Part shown: positions 27,755 to 36,025 of the stretch, in pieces
Layout of the letters: each line of letters begins with the position of its first letter
How positions within the stretch are numbered: position 1 is the stretch's first letter
Translations under genes and position numbers: made by a program
Assembly (NCBI GenBank): GCA_000333235.1
Contig: CAPN01000033.1
Coordinates: forward strand, 1-37,036
Reading direction: 5' to 3'
From: Pseudoalteromonas luteoviolacea B = ATCC 29581
GTDB taxonomy: Bacteria > Pseudomonadota > Gammaproteobacteria > Enterobacterales > Alteromonadaceae
Length of the DNA: 37,036 bases
Notes under the pieces: generated by a model
What the model saw: the letters and a program-made list of their open reading frames with translations, nothing else
What the model was told of the DNA's origin: nothing
Database searches by the model: none

Positions 27755-29812
27755 TTGTCTAATTCAGCGCTACGTCCCCCGATTGCACCAAAAATTCCGC
27801 ATCAAATGAGTCACCATGACCACACGCGTCTCGATAATTACTATTGGATGCGTGATGATGATCGAAAACGAGCCGATGTATTAGCACATCTTGAGGCAGA
27901 AAATGGTTATTGTGAGAAAGTCATGGCGAAACATAGCCTTTTGCAAAAGACATTGTTTGAGGAGTTAAAAGGGAGGATTGTCAAAGATGACATGTCGGTA
28001 CCAATTAAAGATGGTCATTTTTGGTACGTGAGTGAAGTTGCAGGTGACAATGAATACCCGACGTTTGCGAGAGCTGACAATGCAGGAATGGACGACAAAC
28101 AATGTTTACTCGATGCTAATGAATTGGCCATCGGCCATGATTATTTTGACTTAGGTGACTTAACCATTAGTCCAAATGAGCAATTTCTTTCTTACTCGCA
28201 GGACACCGACAGTCGCCGAATTTACGACATCTATTTTAAAGATCTTAATTCGGGTGAGCTATTGTCGGATACGTTACAAGCAACGGAAGGACAAGTGGTT
28301 TGGAGCAACGATAACCAATGTGTCTATTACGTAAAGAAAGATCTCGATCCATTGCTTGGTTATCAAGTATTTCGTCATAAATTAGGTACTTTGCAAAGCC
28401 AAGACGAACTGGTCTATGAAGAACAAGACCGGCAGTTTTTCATGGGCCTTGCTAAGAGTCGTGATGAAAGCCTGATTTTTATTTATCTCAGTGCAACGGA
28501 CACAACCGATCTGTTGGTTTTAGATGCGAATAGCCCATATGCAAAGCCACAGCGTTTGTTTGAACGCCAATCGGGGCATGAATTTGGCTTAGATAAATTT
28601 GGCAAAGAGTATTTTATTGTATCCAATTGGCAAGCTAAAAACTTTTGCTTATACACAGCGTGTGCAAATACGATTGCTGATATCAATCAGTGGCAAATGC
28701 GCATTGCTCATCGAGATGAGGTATTAATCGAGGGCGTGGAGCTGTTTGATTCACATTTTGTGATCACGGAAAGAGAAGCCGGACAAATTCGCTTTATTGT
28801 GCATTCGTTTGAAGGTTCGAATTATACAGTAGACTTCGTGGATGACTGTTATTTCGCCTCATTGGGCTTGAATCCTGAACCTAGTCAAACACATATGCGA
28901 CTGCACTATTGCAGTATGACGACTCCTTCAAGTGTTTATGATGTTTGCTTAAAAAGCGGAGAAAAAACACTTTTAAAACAACAGCGCGTGTTAGGCGACT
29001 TCAACCAAGATGCTTATCAATCAGAGCGAGTGACAATAGAGGCACGTGATGGAACCTTAGTTCCAGTATCGTTGGTGTATAAAAAAGCGTTATTTAAACA
29101 AGATGGTACGAATCCACTGCTACAATATGGTTATGGAGCCTACGGCATTACAATCGACCCGACGTTCTCTAGTAGCATATTGAGTTTGCTTGATAGGGGG
29201 TTTGTCTATGCGATTGCTCATGTCCGGGGTTCTGAAATGCTCGGCAGGGTATGGTATGAACAAGGTAAACTGGCTAATAAACAAAATACCTTTAATGATT
29301 TTATTGATGTGACACACGCGTTAGTCAAACAAGGTTATGCGGCGACCGATAAAGTGTTTGCATCTGGCGGCAGTGCTGGTGGTTTATTAATGGGAGTCAT
29401 TGCAAACCAAGCTCCCACTTTGTATCGCGGTATTGGTGCTCATGTTCCGTTTTTAGATGTATTGACTACCATGCTCGATGAGTCTATTCCACTCACTACC
29501 AATGAGTATGAGGAATGGGGTAATCCAAATAGAGAAATGGATTACCAAACAATATTGGCGTATTCACCGATGGACAATGTTAAGGCACAAGATTATCCCA
29601 ATATTTTGGTCACTACGGGCTTGCATGATTCTCAAGTTCAATATTGGGAACCAATGAAGTGGGTCGCCAAACTTCGTGAGTATAAAACCGATAATAATAT
29701 TTTGATTTTCAAAACAGATATGGATGCAGGGCATGGTGGAGCTTCTGGTCGATTTAAAAGCTTAGAAGAACGCGCCTTAGAATTTGCATTTTTTATTGGT
29801 TTGTTAGATTAA
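27755..29812 (+). CDS. ptrB: Oligopeptidase B (prolyl oligopeptidase family)
   Basis: 685 aa in two parts: an N-terminal seven-bladed propeller (about 70-400) and an alpha/beta hydrolase domain. The catalytic Ser is in ASGGSAGG, the Asp in TGLHDSQV and the His in DAGHGG. It cleaves short peptides after Arg or Lys in the cytoplasm; there is no signal peptide. The start is the rare codon TTG at 27755, supported by AAGGA seven bases upstream. The overlapping ATG at 27750 is in another frame and soon stops. The next gene follows after about 11 bp, suggesting co-transcription. Confidence 0.92.
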   Translation: MSNSALRPPIAPKIPHQMSHHDHTRLDNYYWMRDDDRKRADVLAHLEAENGYCEKVMAKHSLLQKTLFEELKGRIVKDDMSVPIKDGHFWYVSEVAGDNEYPTFARADNAGMDDKQCLLDANELAIGHDYFDLGDLTISPNEQFLSYSQDTDSRRIYDIYFKDLNSGELLSDTLQATEGQVVWSNDNQCVYYVKKDLDPLLGYQVFRHKLGTLQSQDELVYEEQDRQFFMGLAKSRDESLIFIYLSATDTTDLLVLDANSPYAKPQRLFERQSGHEFGLDKFGKEYFIVSNWQAKNFCLYTACANTIADINQWQMRIAHRDEVLIEGVELFDSHFVITEREAGQIRFIVHSFEGSNYTVDFVDDCYFASLGLNPEPSQTHMRLHYCSMTTPSSVYDVCLKSGEKTLLKQQRVLGDFNQDAYQSERVTIEARDGTLVPVSLVYKKALFKQDGTNPLLQYGYGAYGITIDPTFSSSILSLLDRGFVYAIAHVRGSEMLGRVWYEQGKLANKQNTFNDFIDVTHALVKQGYAATDKVFASGGSAGGLLMGVIANQAPTLYRGIGAHVPFLDVLTTMLDESIPLTTNEYEEWGNPNREMDYQTILAYSPMDNVKAQDYPNILVTTGLHDSQVQYWEPMKWVAKLREYKTDNNILIFKTDMDAGHGGASGRFKSLEERALEFAFFIGLLD

Positions 29813-29823
29813 AAGAGGTGAGG

Positions 29824-30231
29824 ATGTTTAGAGCGCATGGCGAATGGCGATTCCAAATAAGTGGTGCGGCTATTTATATCCAAGCAATAGGGGCGTTCAA
29901 TCGTGAGGGCGTACTTGCGTTTCAAAAAGAGCTATTTGAAAAAATAGCGCCTTTACCACCAGGTACGTTAAAGCGTGCGGTGATAGATTTGCAGTTATTT
30001 GAATTAAGCACCTCTGATAGTCATGACGAAGTAAAAAAGTACTTTTCTGGGGTCAAAGATAGGGGTTATGAGCAAGTGGACTACATTGGTGTAAGTCCAC
30101 TGGCTCGGCTTTTGTTGGATAAACTTTGGGCTGGAACCAATATGCCTATTGCGTTTCATAGCGATGTGGATGCATTTATCTCAGAGTATCCACAGTACAG
30201 TGATATCCACGCATGGCTGAAACGACAGTAA
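29824..30231 (+). CDS. Unrecognised cytoplasmic protein, 135 aa (STAS/SpoIIAA-like fold possible)
   Basis: A small soluble protein with no signal peptide or membrane segment. An early beta-hairpin (WRFQISGAAIYIQAIGAFN), a conserved-looking RAVIDLQLFELST core and a mid segment VDYIGVSPLARLLLDKLW recall the SpoIIAA/SEC14-like fold of small STAS-type proteins, but no phosphorylatable Ser motif is clear. The function is unknown. ATG 29824 is used, or GTG 29818. It is directly behind ptrB and 8 bp from the end of the convergent dps gene. Confidence 0.7.
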   Translation: MFRAHGEWRFQISGAAIYIQAIGAFNREGVLAFQKELFEKIAPLPPGTLKRAVIDLQLFELSTSDSHDEVKKYFSGVKDRGYEQVDYIGVSPLARLLLDKLWAGTNMPIAFHSDVDAFISEYPQYSDIHAWLKRQ

Positions 30232-30239
30232 AAGGTCAA

Positions 30240-30713
30240 TTAATCTAGGTACGCGCGTAACATCCACACAAGTTTCTCTTGCTCTTTAATGTAATCACTC
30301 ATTAAAGATGCCGTACCTTCATCACCCGCTTCACCAGCTTGTTCTAATATGTCGCGTTGAATGGTAAGCAGTGTTGTGTACCCTGCTAATAAGTTTTCGA
30401 CTGCCGCTTGGCCATCACAGATCCCTTTTGCTTCTTTAATCACGCTGTTTTCTAGATAGTCAGAAAAGGCATGAAGAGGTTGGCCTTCGATAGTAAGAAT
30501 TCGCTCAGCGATTTCATCGACTTTCAATAACAGTAAATTGTAAATTTCTTCGAACTTAAGATGCAACTCGAAGAAGTTACGACCTTTAATGTTCCAATGA
30601 AAGCCGCGTGCATTCATATATTGGATTTGGTAGCAGCTCAGCAGCTTGTTTAATTGCAAAACCAACTGCGCACTTTTCTTTGTATCCAAACCAATTGAAT
30701 TCGTCTGTGTCAT
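30240..30713 (-). CDS. dps: Dps-family DNA-binding/ferroxidase mini-ferritin
   Basis: 157 aa with the Dps ferroxidase signature: RGFHWNIKG with its His, then FFELHLKFEEIYNLL with His and acidic ligands, contributed across a dimer interface. It forms a 12-mer shell that oxidises Fe(II) with peroxide and protects DNA. The N-terminus is short and weakly charged, so DNA binding may be poor. It converges with the upstream small gene. With katG and the iron importer, the window holds both the iron uptake and the peroxide-defence sides. Confidence 0.93.
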   Translation of the reverse strand: MTQTNSIGLDTKKSAQLVLQLNKLLSCYQIQYMNARGFHWNIKGRNFFELHLKFEEIYNLLLLKVDEIAERILTIEGQPLHAFSDYLENSVIKEAKGICDGQAAVENLLAGYTTLLTIQRDILEQAGEAGDEGTASLMSDYIKEQEKLVWMLRAYLD

Positions 30714-30863
30714 AAGTCACTCCTTAGTAAGTTGATAGCGTCAGTATGGTTAAAAAATAACTATTTGTATAATGGATTAAATAAAACCAAACAATCGCTT
30801 TTATGGATTGGTAGCACCGACAGTGCATGTCATTATTTCTTGGTTATTATCGTAGTTTGGTGT

Positions 30864-31077
30864 TTAACAGACATTTTTCAAGCTCACTTGCGCATATAGT
30901 TTGCCAACGTTATTAGGGGAAGTAGGCACAGCAGAGAGTAACGCAGCATTATGGATTACGTGAACTTGTCAATAACACCGAGTAAATTCCTAACTGGCGC
31001 AGTCCAAAGGGTTCAACCAAAGGCTTCCACTGCGTTGTCATTTGCAATTTATCAAGATTAATACGCGACACGTTCAT
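30864..31077 (-). pseudogene. 42-aa ORF with frame-shifted continuation (possible decayed gene or repeat)
   Basis: ATG at 31077 opens a 42-residue ORF (MNVSRINLDKLQMTTQWKPL... ending LLTSSRNP), with TAA at 30949-30951. Directly after, another frame stays open for about 28 residues (NAALLSAVPTSPNNVGKLYA...) to TAA at 30864. Joined, this is a coherent small protein interrupted by a frameshift. No ribosome binding site is clear and the first half begins inside the hairpin at 31060-31087. It may be a copy of a dispersed repeat rather than a gene. Confidence 0.35.
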
Positions 31078-31087
31078 TTCGCGTATT
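31060..31087. repeat. 9-bp perfect inverted repeat
   Basis: AATACGCGA (31060-31068) and TCGCGTATT (31079-31087) form a perfect stem around a 10-nt loop. No T-run follows, so it is not a typical terminator. It sits at the start of the small ORF at 30864-31077. Confidence 0.5.
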
Positions 31088-31204
31088 GGAAGACTTTGAT
31101 TTGAACAAAAATCATACCTAAAACGTCAACACGTCCGAGTTTAACTTCCGTTTTTTGATCCAGCGCAAACGATTAAATTACCAACAAATAGGAGCGTATT
31201 GAAC

Positions 31205-31218
31205 TTGATTTAGGTCAA
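31205..31218. promoter_or_regulatory. FNR/Anr-like site upstream of the small membrane protein
   Basis: TTGATTTAGGTCAA matches the FNR consensus TTGATnnnnATCAA with one difference (GTCAA half). It lies about 105 bp upstream of the ATG at 31318, a position compatible with oxygen-dependent activation of a promoter further down. The rest of 30714-31204, apart from the ORF remnant and hairpin, shows nothing supportable. Confidence 0.5.
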
Positions 31219-31317
31219 AAAACGAACCTCTCGTCGGCGCATAATGAATCCATCAAGTAAGCCATGGTTAGGTAATAAACTCTGGGCTTATCGCTTATTG
31301 TGATTAGGAGAATCGTT

Positions 31318-31527
31318 ATGCAAGCAAAAACTAAAAGCCAACATAAAACTGAACTCGCGGTCGTTGTTATTGCACTTGTTGCATTTGTGATTGGTCTTGT
31401 TGGCCATTTAGCAGGCGCAAGCTTCGCTAACTCAGATGCGTTTGGTTACATTGCAGCGCCAATACCGCTTATTATGGCCATTGTTGCGTTTGTTGCTTAT
31501 AAAGTGGCCGAAAAAGGCGATCATTGA
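31318..31527 (+). CDS. Small inner-membrane protein, 69 aa
   Basis: A short charged N-terminus (MQAKTKSQHKTE), then two membrane segments (ELAVVVIALVAFVIGLVGHL and YIAAPIPLIMAIVAFVAYKV) with a short loop and a charged tail. No family was recognised. ATG 31318 has AGGAG at the right distance; a longer TTG/ATG frame from 31300 is less likely. It overlaps the convergent hydrolase gene by 7 bp. The FNR-like site upstream hints at low-oxygen expression. Confidence 0.75.
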   Translation: MQAKTKSQHKTELAVVVIALVAFVIGLVGHLAGASFANSDAFGYIAAPIPLIMAIVAFVAYKVAEKGDH

Positions 31528-32126
31528 TCTGTAGCGAGTATGTTCTCGACGTAATCCATCACACGTCGAGAATAAATCATACTGGTATGGCTGAGGTGAA
31601 ACACTTTGTGTTCTGCCATACCGGTCAGTTTAGTTTCATCGACTAATACAGAGCCATCTGATTGACTACCACGCTTTAAAATAGGCATTAAACCCAACGG
31701 AATATCTCCGGCAACACTGTAAAGTTTTGCGCGAAATGGCCAATCTTGGTTTGTACTTAAAAGGAAATCAACACTGTTTTTTAACAGCATATCAAACCCT
31801 TTTTCTTGCATGTGTTTGGCAAACGCACTGCCTTTATGTGGGGTGCCGAGTGTGATGACTTTACTGACGTGTTCGGATGAATGAGATCTATTTTGCAGAT
31901 AAGCACGTGCGATTAACCCCCCCATGGAATGACAAACCAATGCAGCAGGTGAGGAGCCGATAAACGCATCTATTTGTGCGAAGATTTTTTTTCTATCAGG
32001 ATGAAGGGTGTTGTAACTTAAATTTAGGATTTCGAAGCCTGCTTTTTTTAAACGACGGCACAGTGGCTGCATGACAAAACCAGACATATACAGTCCATGT
32101 AATACCACAACACGTTTAACCGCCAT
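31521..32126 (-). CDS. Alpha/beta hydrolase, small lipase/esterase-like, 201 aa
   Basis: VVLHGLYMSG gives the oxyanion HG, VCHSMGGLIAR the nucleophile elbow with catalytic Ser, and LSHTSMIYS a candidate catalytic His; the Asp is probably in QSDGSVLVDE. It lacks a signal peptide and a lid domain, and most resembles triacylglycerol-lipase/PGAP1-like hydrolases. Substrate unknown. The start lies 9 bp after the yaeQ stop, so the two are probably one transcript. Confidence 0.82.
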   Translation of the reverse strand: MAVKRVVVLHGLYMSGFVMQPLCRRLKKAGFEILNLSYNTLHPDRKKIFAQIDAFIGSSPAALVCHSMGGLIARAYLQNRSHSSEHVSKVITLGTPHKGSAFAKHMQEKGFDMLLKNSVDFLLSTNQDWPFRAKLYSVAGDIPLGLMPILKRGSQSDGSVLVDETKLTGMAEHKVFHLSHTSMIYSRRVMDYVENILATDQ

Positions 32127-32134
32127 GATGATCC

Positions 32135-32671
32135 TTACTGTAATTGAGTCACTGAGAAATGCACACTGTGATGTTCATCACTAAACCATATTTCGCCATC
32201 TTGCACCGTGACTGTCAACGTCATTGAGCGAGTTGCCATTTTTGCTAACTGCGATGTTGCATCATAGGGCAAACTAAATATCGACAAGTTGCTAAATCCT
32301 GCCAATTTAGACTGATTTTTTTGCCACCAAGGTGTTTGCGTATTTTCACCGTAAGTATAGAGCACAACTTGTTTAGCGCGATTGGACGCTTTTTTAAGTC
32401 GCTTTTCTTCTGGCAAGCCAAGTTCTATCCATACCTCAATCTCATCGCTGTAGTTTTTAACCCAAATTTCGGGTTCGTCATCATCACATAGACCTTTGGT
32501 AAATTCTAACCGCTCTTGGAAATTTAAGGCATAAGCAAGAAGACGAACCATAACACGTTGTTCTGTTTCTGATGGGTGTTGCGCTATGGTGAGAGAGCAA
32601 TCTTGATATACATGGTTGTCCATGTCACTTATCGATAATTGCGCCTTTAAAATCGTGGCTTTAAGTGCCAT
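32135..32671 (-). CDS. yaeQ: YaeQ family protein, 178 aa
   Basis: Matches E. coli YaeQ along its length: MALKATILKAQLSISDMDN, HPSETEQRVMVRLLAYAL, FTKGLCDDDEPEIW, IELGLPEEKRLKKAS, WWQKNQSKL and the end TVQDGEIWFSD. The fold is nuclease-like (PD-(D/E)XK type); the cellular role is not settled. Leftward, first gene before the hydrolase. Confidence 0.93.
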   Translation of the reverse strand: MALKATILKAQLSISDMDNHVYQDCSLTIAQHPSETEQRVMVRLLAYALNFQERLEFTKGLCDDDEPEIWVKNYSDEIEVWIELGLPEEKRLKKASNRAKQVVLYTYGENTQTPWWQKNQSKLAGFSNLSIFSLPYDATSQLAKMATRSMTLTVTVQDGEIWFSDEHHSVHFSVTQLQ

Positions 32672-32706
32672 AAGTGAAGTCTCTAAAATTTAAAGCCGAT
32701 AGTATA

Positions 32707-32967
32707 TACCCAATCCATTGGGAGATGTATGTTTCAGAGCTTCACCGTGTTTTCAATACTAGGCGCGCTAATGAAAAACGCAGGCACGTTTTAAATTAGC
32801 GTAGCCACGACGTGGAAACACGGTGGAGCTCCCACAGGGCAAGTTTTACAGGTGTTTATGCGGCGTTATTGATTTTGATAAGGGGAAAGTCATTACCTGC
32901 AATCAATGCCTTGCCTAAGCACCTATAAACTCTTGCTGAAATCACGCCTCTCCAAGTGGATTGGGTA
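32707..32967. mobile_element. MITE-like non-autonomous element with TA at both ends
   Basis: A segment of about 257 bp (32709-32965) is flanked by TA on both sides. Its ends are 17-bp inverted repeats: CCCAATCCATTGGGAGA (32709-32725) and TCTCCAAGTGGATTGGG (32949-32965), with two mismatches. There is no ORF of note inside. Two long internal hairpins are GAGCTTCACCGTGTTTTC (32737-32754) against 32814-32831 (16/18 plus wobbles), with CGCTAAT/ATTAGCG nested inside, and GGCAAG/CTTGCC (32838-32843 with 32910-32915), with ATTGATT/AATCAAT inside. TA flanks fit mobilisation by an IS630/Tc1-type transposase, which is inference. Confidence 0.5.
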
Positions 32968-32996
32968 TTCCCAAGATAACTATTCAGCAAGAGTTT
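32927..32996. repeat. Perfect 14-bp inverted repeat across the MITE edge
   Basis: AAACTCTTGCTGAA (32927-32940) and TTCAGCAAGAGTTT (32983-32996) are exact complements, 42 bp apart. The right end of the MITE-like element lies in the loop. Between 32997 and 33239 nothing else supportable was seen. Confidence 0.6.
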
Positions 32997-33239
32997 GAAG
33001 ATTTGAGTTATTTATCTAATTTCAGCTTCTGTAGTAAACTAGGGGCTAGCATCAGCGCTAATTTATTTAAAGGTTTAAAATTCAAATGAGTAGACAGACT
33101 ATCCAGTGGTTTCCAGGTCTACTTGATTGATGTTTAGAGAGATTTGGTAAGGTTCTAAATATACTTTAAAAACATGTGGATAAATATTTTTTCAGTCCAG
33201 AGTAGTCCAGTCTAATTCACCTCAAGCAAGCATTTTTAA

Positions 33240-33259
33240 TACCCCATTTAGTACCCCAT
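33240..33259. repeat. Tandem TACCCCAT sites before the integrase
   Basis: TACCCCAT occurs at 33240-33247 and 33252-33259, with TTAG between. Short direct repeats of this type near a P4-type integrase start often act as arm sites or as autoregulatory sites; that role is inferred here. Confidence 0.35.
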
Positions 33260-33308
33260 GAGATTTGAATGTAGTATTCTTTATAGACAAAAAGTTCAGG
33301 GGTGAGTC

Positions 33309-34535
33309 ATGGCTAGATCAGTAATCCGTTTGACTGATTTGAAGATCAAAAATGCATCAATACGAGAAAAGGAATACACACTTTCAGATGGTGATGGATT
33401 GCAATTGCGTATTCGGCCAAATGGTACTAAAGCATGGCAATTCAAATACAGTGATCCGATAACTAAGAAAGCTAAAAAAATCAGTTTAGGTGTTTACCCA
33501 GAGCTCGCACTTCAATCCGCTCGTGCAAAAGTGACCGAGTATAGAGCTTTGGTGGCTGATGGTGTTTGTCCTCAATCGGAAATTAGAGAAAAACAACGAG
33601 TAGAAATTTTGAGGCTGTCAAACACGTTTTTGCACATGGCTGAAACGTGGTTCGAGAGAAAGAAACGGGAGGTGACCGAAGAGCATGCAAGAAGAGAGTG
33701 GCGCTCTTTAGAAAAGTACATTTTTCCATTTATGGCGAATAAGCCTATCGATTTAATCACGGCTCCTGAAACCATTACCTTACTTCGGCCACTAGAAAAA
33801 GCTGGTAAGCTATCAACAATTAAAAGATTGTGCCAAACACTCAATCAAATCTTAGACTACGCTGTAAATGGTGGCTACCTTAAAGCCAATCCGCTGGCAA
33901 AAATTATTAAGGTATTTGCAAAAAACAAAGTTCAGCACATGCCAACCATAGCACCGACCGAGTTGCCAGATTTTTTAGAGGCTTTAAATAACGCACAGAA
34001 AATACAAAACAAAACCAAGCTTTTAATCCTTTGGCAATTACATACCATGACCAGACCGAAAGAAGCTGCGAGAACACGTTGGGCTGATATTGATTTGGAG
34101 CATAGAGTATGGCGTATACCCGCAAGCGAAATGAAACGTCGTAGAGAGCATCACGTACCATTAACAGAGTCTGCGATTGCAATATTAGAACAGATGAAAG
34201 CGCTAAGTGGCAGCTTGCAATATGTCTTCCCAGGTGACCGAAATCCCAAAGAACATATGAGTTTATTTACGGCCAATGCAGCGATTAAGCGAAGCTTGAG
34301 CTTTAAATCTAAACTTGTTGCACATGGACTTCGAGCGATTGCCTCAACCACGTTGCATGAACATGGTTTTGATTCACTGCTAATTGAGGCATGTCTAGCG
34401 CACTCAGACACAAATGTAACGCGTGCCAGCTACAATCGCTCAGATTATTTTGAACAGCGTAAACCGATAATGAGCTGGTGGAGCGATCAGATTGAACGCC
34501 ACTCGCCAGGAGCTTTGGTTTTAGTGAATAACTGA
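33309..34535 (+). CDS. P4-type tyrosine recombinase (integrase), 408 aa
   Basis: An N-terminal DUF4102 arm-binding domain (LSDGDGLQLRIRPNGTKAWQFKY, SLGVYPELALQSAR), a SAM-like core-binding domain, and a catalytic domain with Arg in TMTRPKEAARTRW, His-x-x-Arg in AHGLRAIAST, His in LAHSDTNVTRASY and the nucleophilic Tyr in ASYNRS. It integrates and excises a genomic island at an attachment site, usually a tRNA or tmRNA gene. No such gene is seen near it. Probably the first gene of an accessory region that runs to the IS and past the edge. Confidence 0.92.
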   Translation: MARSVIRLTDLKIKNASIREKEYTLSDGDGLQLRIRPNGTKAWQFKYSDPITKKAKKISLGVYPELALQSARAKVTEYRALVADGVCPQSEIREKQRVEILRLSNTFLHMAETWFERKKREVTEEHARREWRSLEKYIFPFMANKPIDLITAPETITLLRPLEKAGKLSTIKRLCQTLNQILDYAVNGGYLKANPLAKIIKVFAKNKVQHMPTIAPTELPDFLEALNNAQKIQNKTKLLILWQLHTMTRPKEAARTRWADIDLEHRVWRIPASEMKRRREHHVPLTESAIAILEQMKALSGSLQYVFPGDRNPKEHMSLFTANAAIKRSLSFKSKLVAHGLRAIASTTLHEHGFDSLLIEACLAHSDTNVTRASYNRSDYFEQRKPIMSWWSDQIERHSPGALVLVNN

Positions 34536-34726
34536 GAACCTTATTAGGGCATTCTAGTACAGGCACGTCCTCACTCACAGAAATAATTGCTTTTTACGCA
34601 AAATTTACTATACATGTACTAATAGTCTATTGATTGAGAAAAGCATAAGTTTAATGGACTAATGGGCGACTAAAAAACGCTCCTGATACATAACAAGAAT
34701 AATCCACATGCAGTTGGTAAACGGAT

Positions 34727-35899
34727 ATGCCTCAATTAGATTCTTACACTTTAACCTTTGCTAATCTCTTTTTAAGCCTCGTCATGGCGTTGACGATGTA
34801 CGCAATGTATCAAGCTAACCAACGCGAACGGGCATTGCTAGAATGGGCTAATGCAGGGTTGTTCAACGTGTTAGGGTACGGAGTAGGCTTACTTCACTTG
34901 GAACATTTAGCGCCAGTTTCATTAGTAAATGCAGTTCCAAACATCCTATACCTGCTTGCCCACATCGCAATACTAAGAGGGGTTTTAAGCTTTTTAAATA
35001 TACCAAAACACAACACAATCACAGGTGTTGCGATACTAATTTTCTTTGCTTGCCAATTGTTTCCAAGCATCGCATCAAACCTAGAATACAGGATCTACAT
35101 ATATACCTTTGCCGTTTTGCTTGTTAAGAGTGTATCAATTAGCATCTTATACAAAACAATGTCCAAAGAGCGAGAATGGTTTTACATACCGTTATTGGTT
35201 ACAGAACTGTTCTTTTTGTTGCAAATGTTGGCAAGGTCCTTCCTATTGTTTTTCCAACATGCTTCAATTGATATTGGAGATGCAAATACAGCGATTCAAA
35301 CAGTTGGGTGGCTATCTGATGTATTGTTCTTAACGGCAGCGACGGTATCTTGCGTTCTGCTGATCCTGAGAAAGCAAGTGGTGGAAATAGAACATTTGTC
35401 ATATCGTGACCAGCTAACAGGGTGCTTAAATCGTCATGCATTAACTGAGAAAATAAACACTCTGTTTAGCTCATCCAATCGCTCATCCAACTCACTGGGA
35501 GTTGTGTTACTCGACATTGACTTTTTTAAACGAATTAATGATGACTATGGACACGATGTCGGTGACCTAGCTCTCTCTCACGTATCGTCAATTTTGAATG
35601 ATCTGCTGACAGACAAAGATTCGCTGTATCGCATCGGGGGAGAAGAATTCCTCATCCTATCCCTAGATATGACAGGTAAGTCTGTGAATGAATTGGCTGA
35701 AAAGTTGCGGGGACGAATTGAAATATCACATTTGCAACTACCTGAAAAGGCTCTGAAAGTGACATCGAGCTTCGGGGTTACCTTATGCACATTAGCTGAA
35801 AATTGGCCAAATGTACTTAAGCGTGCAGATATGGCGTTATACAAAGCAAAAGAAAATGGTCGTAATAAATGTGTCTTTTCGATTGATAAAAAGAGTTAA
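34727..35899 (+). CDS. Membrane-bound diguanylate cyclase, 390 aa
   Basis: About six or seven hydrophobic segments fill residues 8-215, with no named sensor domain recognised. A GGDEF domain (about 222-385) follows: LLDIDFFKRINDDYGHDVGD and an active-site RIGGEEF at 304-308, and the end ADMALYKAKENGRNK. It makes c-di-GMP from GTP. The product-inhibition I-site (RxxD five residues before GGEEF) is absent; TDKD stands there. Upstream of the ATG only a weak ribosome binding site (AACGGAT) is visible. Position after the integrase suggests island cargo. It opposes the EAL protein encoded at 1490. Confidence 0.9.
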   Translation: MPQLDSYTLTFANLFLSLVMALTMYAMYQANQRERALLEWANAGLFNVLGYGVGLLHLEHLAPVSLVNAVPNILYLLAHIAILRGVLSFLNIPKHNTITGVAILIFFACQLFPSIASNLEYRIYIYTFAVLLVKSVSISILYKTMSKEREWFYIPLLVTELFFLLQMLARSFLLFFQHASIDIGDANTAIQTVGWLSDVLFLTAATVSCVLLILRKQVVEIEHLSYRDQLTGCLNRHALTEKINTLFSSSNRSSNSLGVVLLDIDFFKRINDDYGHDVGDLALSHVSSILNDLLTDKDSLYRIGGEEFLILSLDMTGKSVNELAEKLRGRIEISHLQLPEKALKVTSSFGVTLCTLAENWPNVLKRADMALYKAKENGRNKCVFSIDKKS

Positions 35900-36025
35900 G
35901 TTAAACACTGACCTGAATAATACTTAGAAAAGTAATATTCAGAGGTCTTAAATAGCAACCATGTAAGGACGCATCTATTCATAATAAGCGCATGAAAATA
36001 TGAGGGATGGCAAGGCCCTAGCAAT

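Noticed and set aside
33000..33240. tRNA attachment gene for the integrase
   Set aside because: No TTCGA-type T-loop or CCA end was found in the stretch before the integrase.
34309..34578. Leftward ORFs over the integrase end
   Set aside because: Antisense shadows of the integrase catalytic domain, with no independent support.
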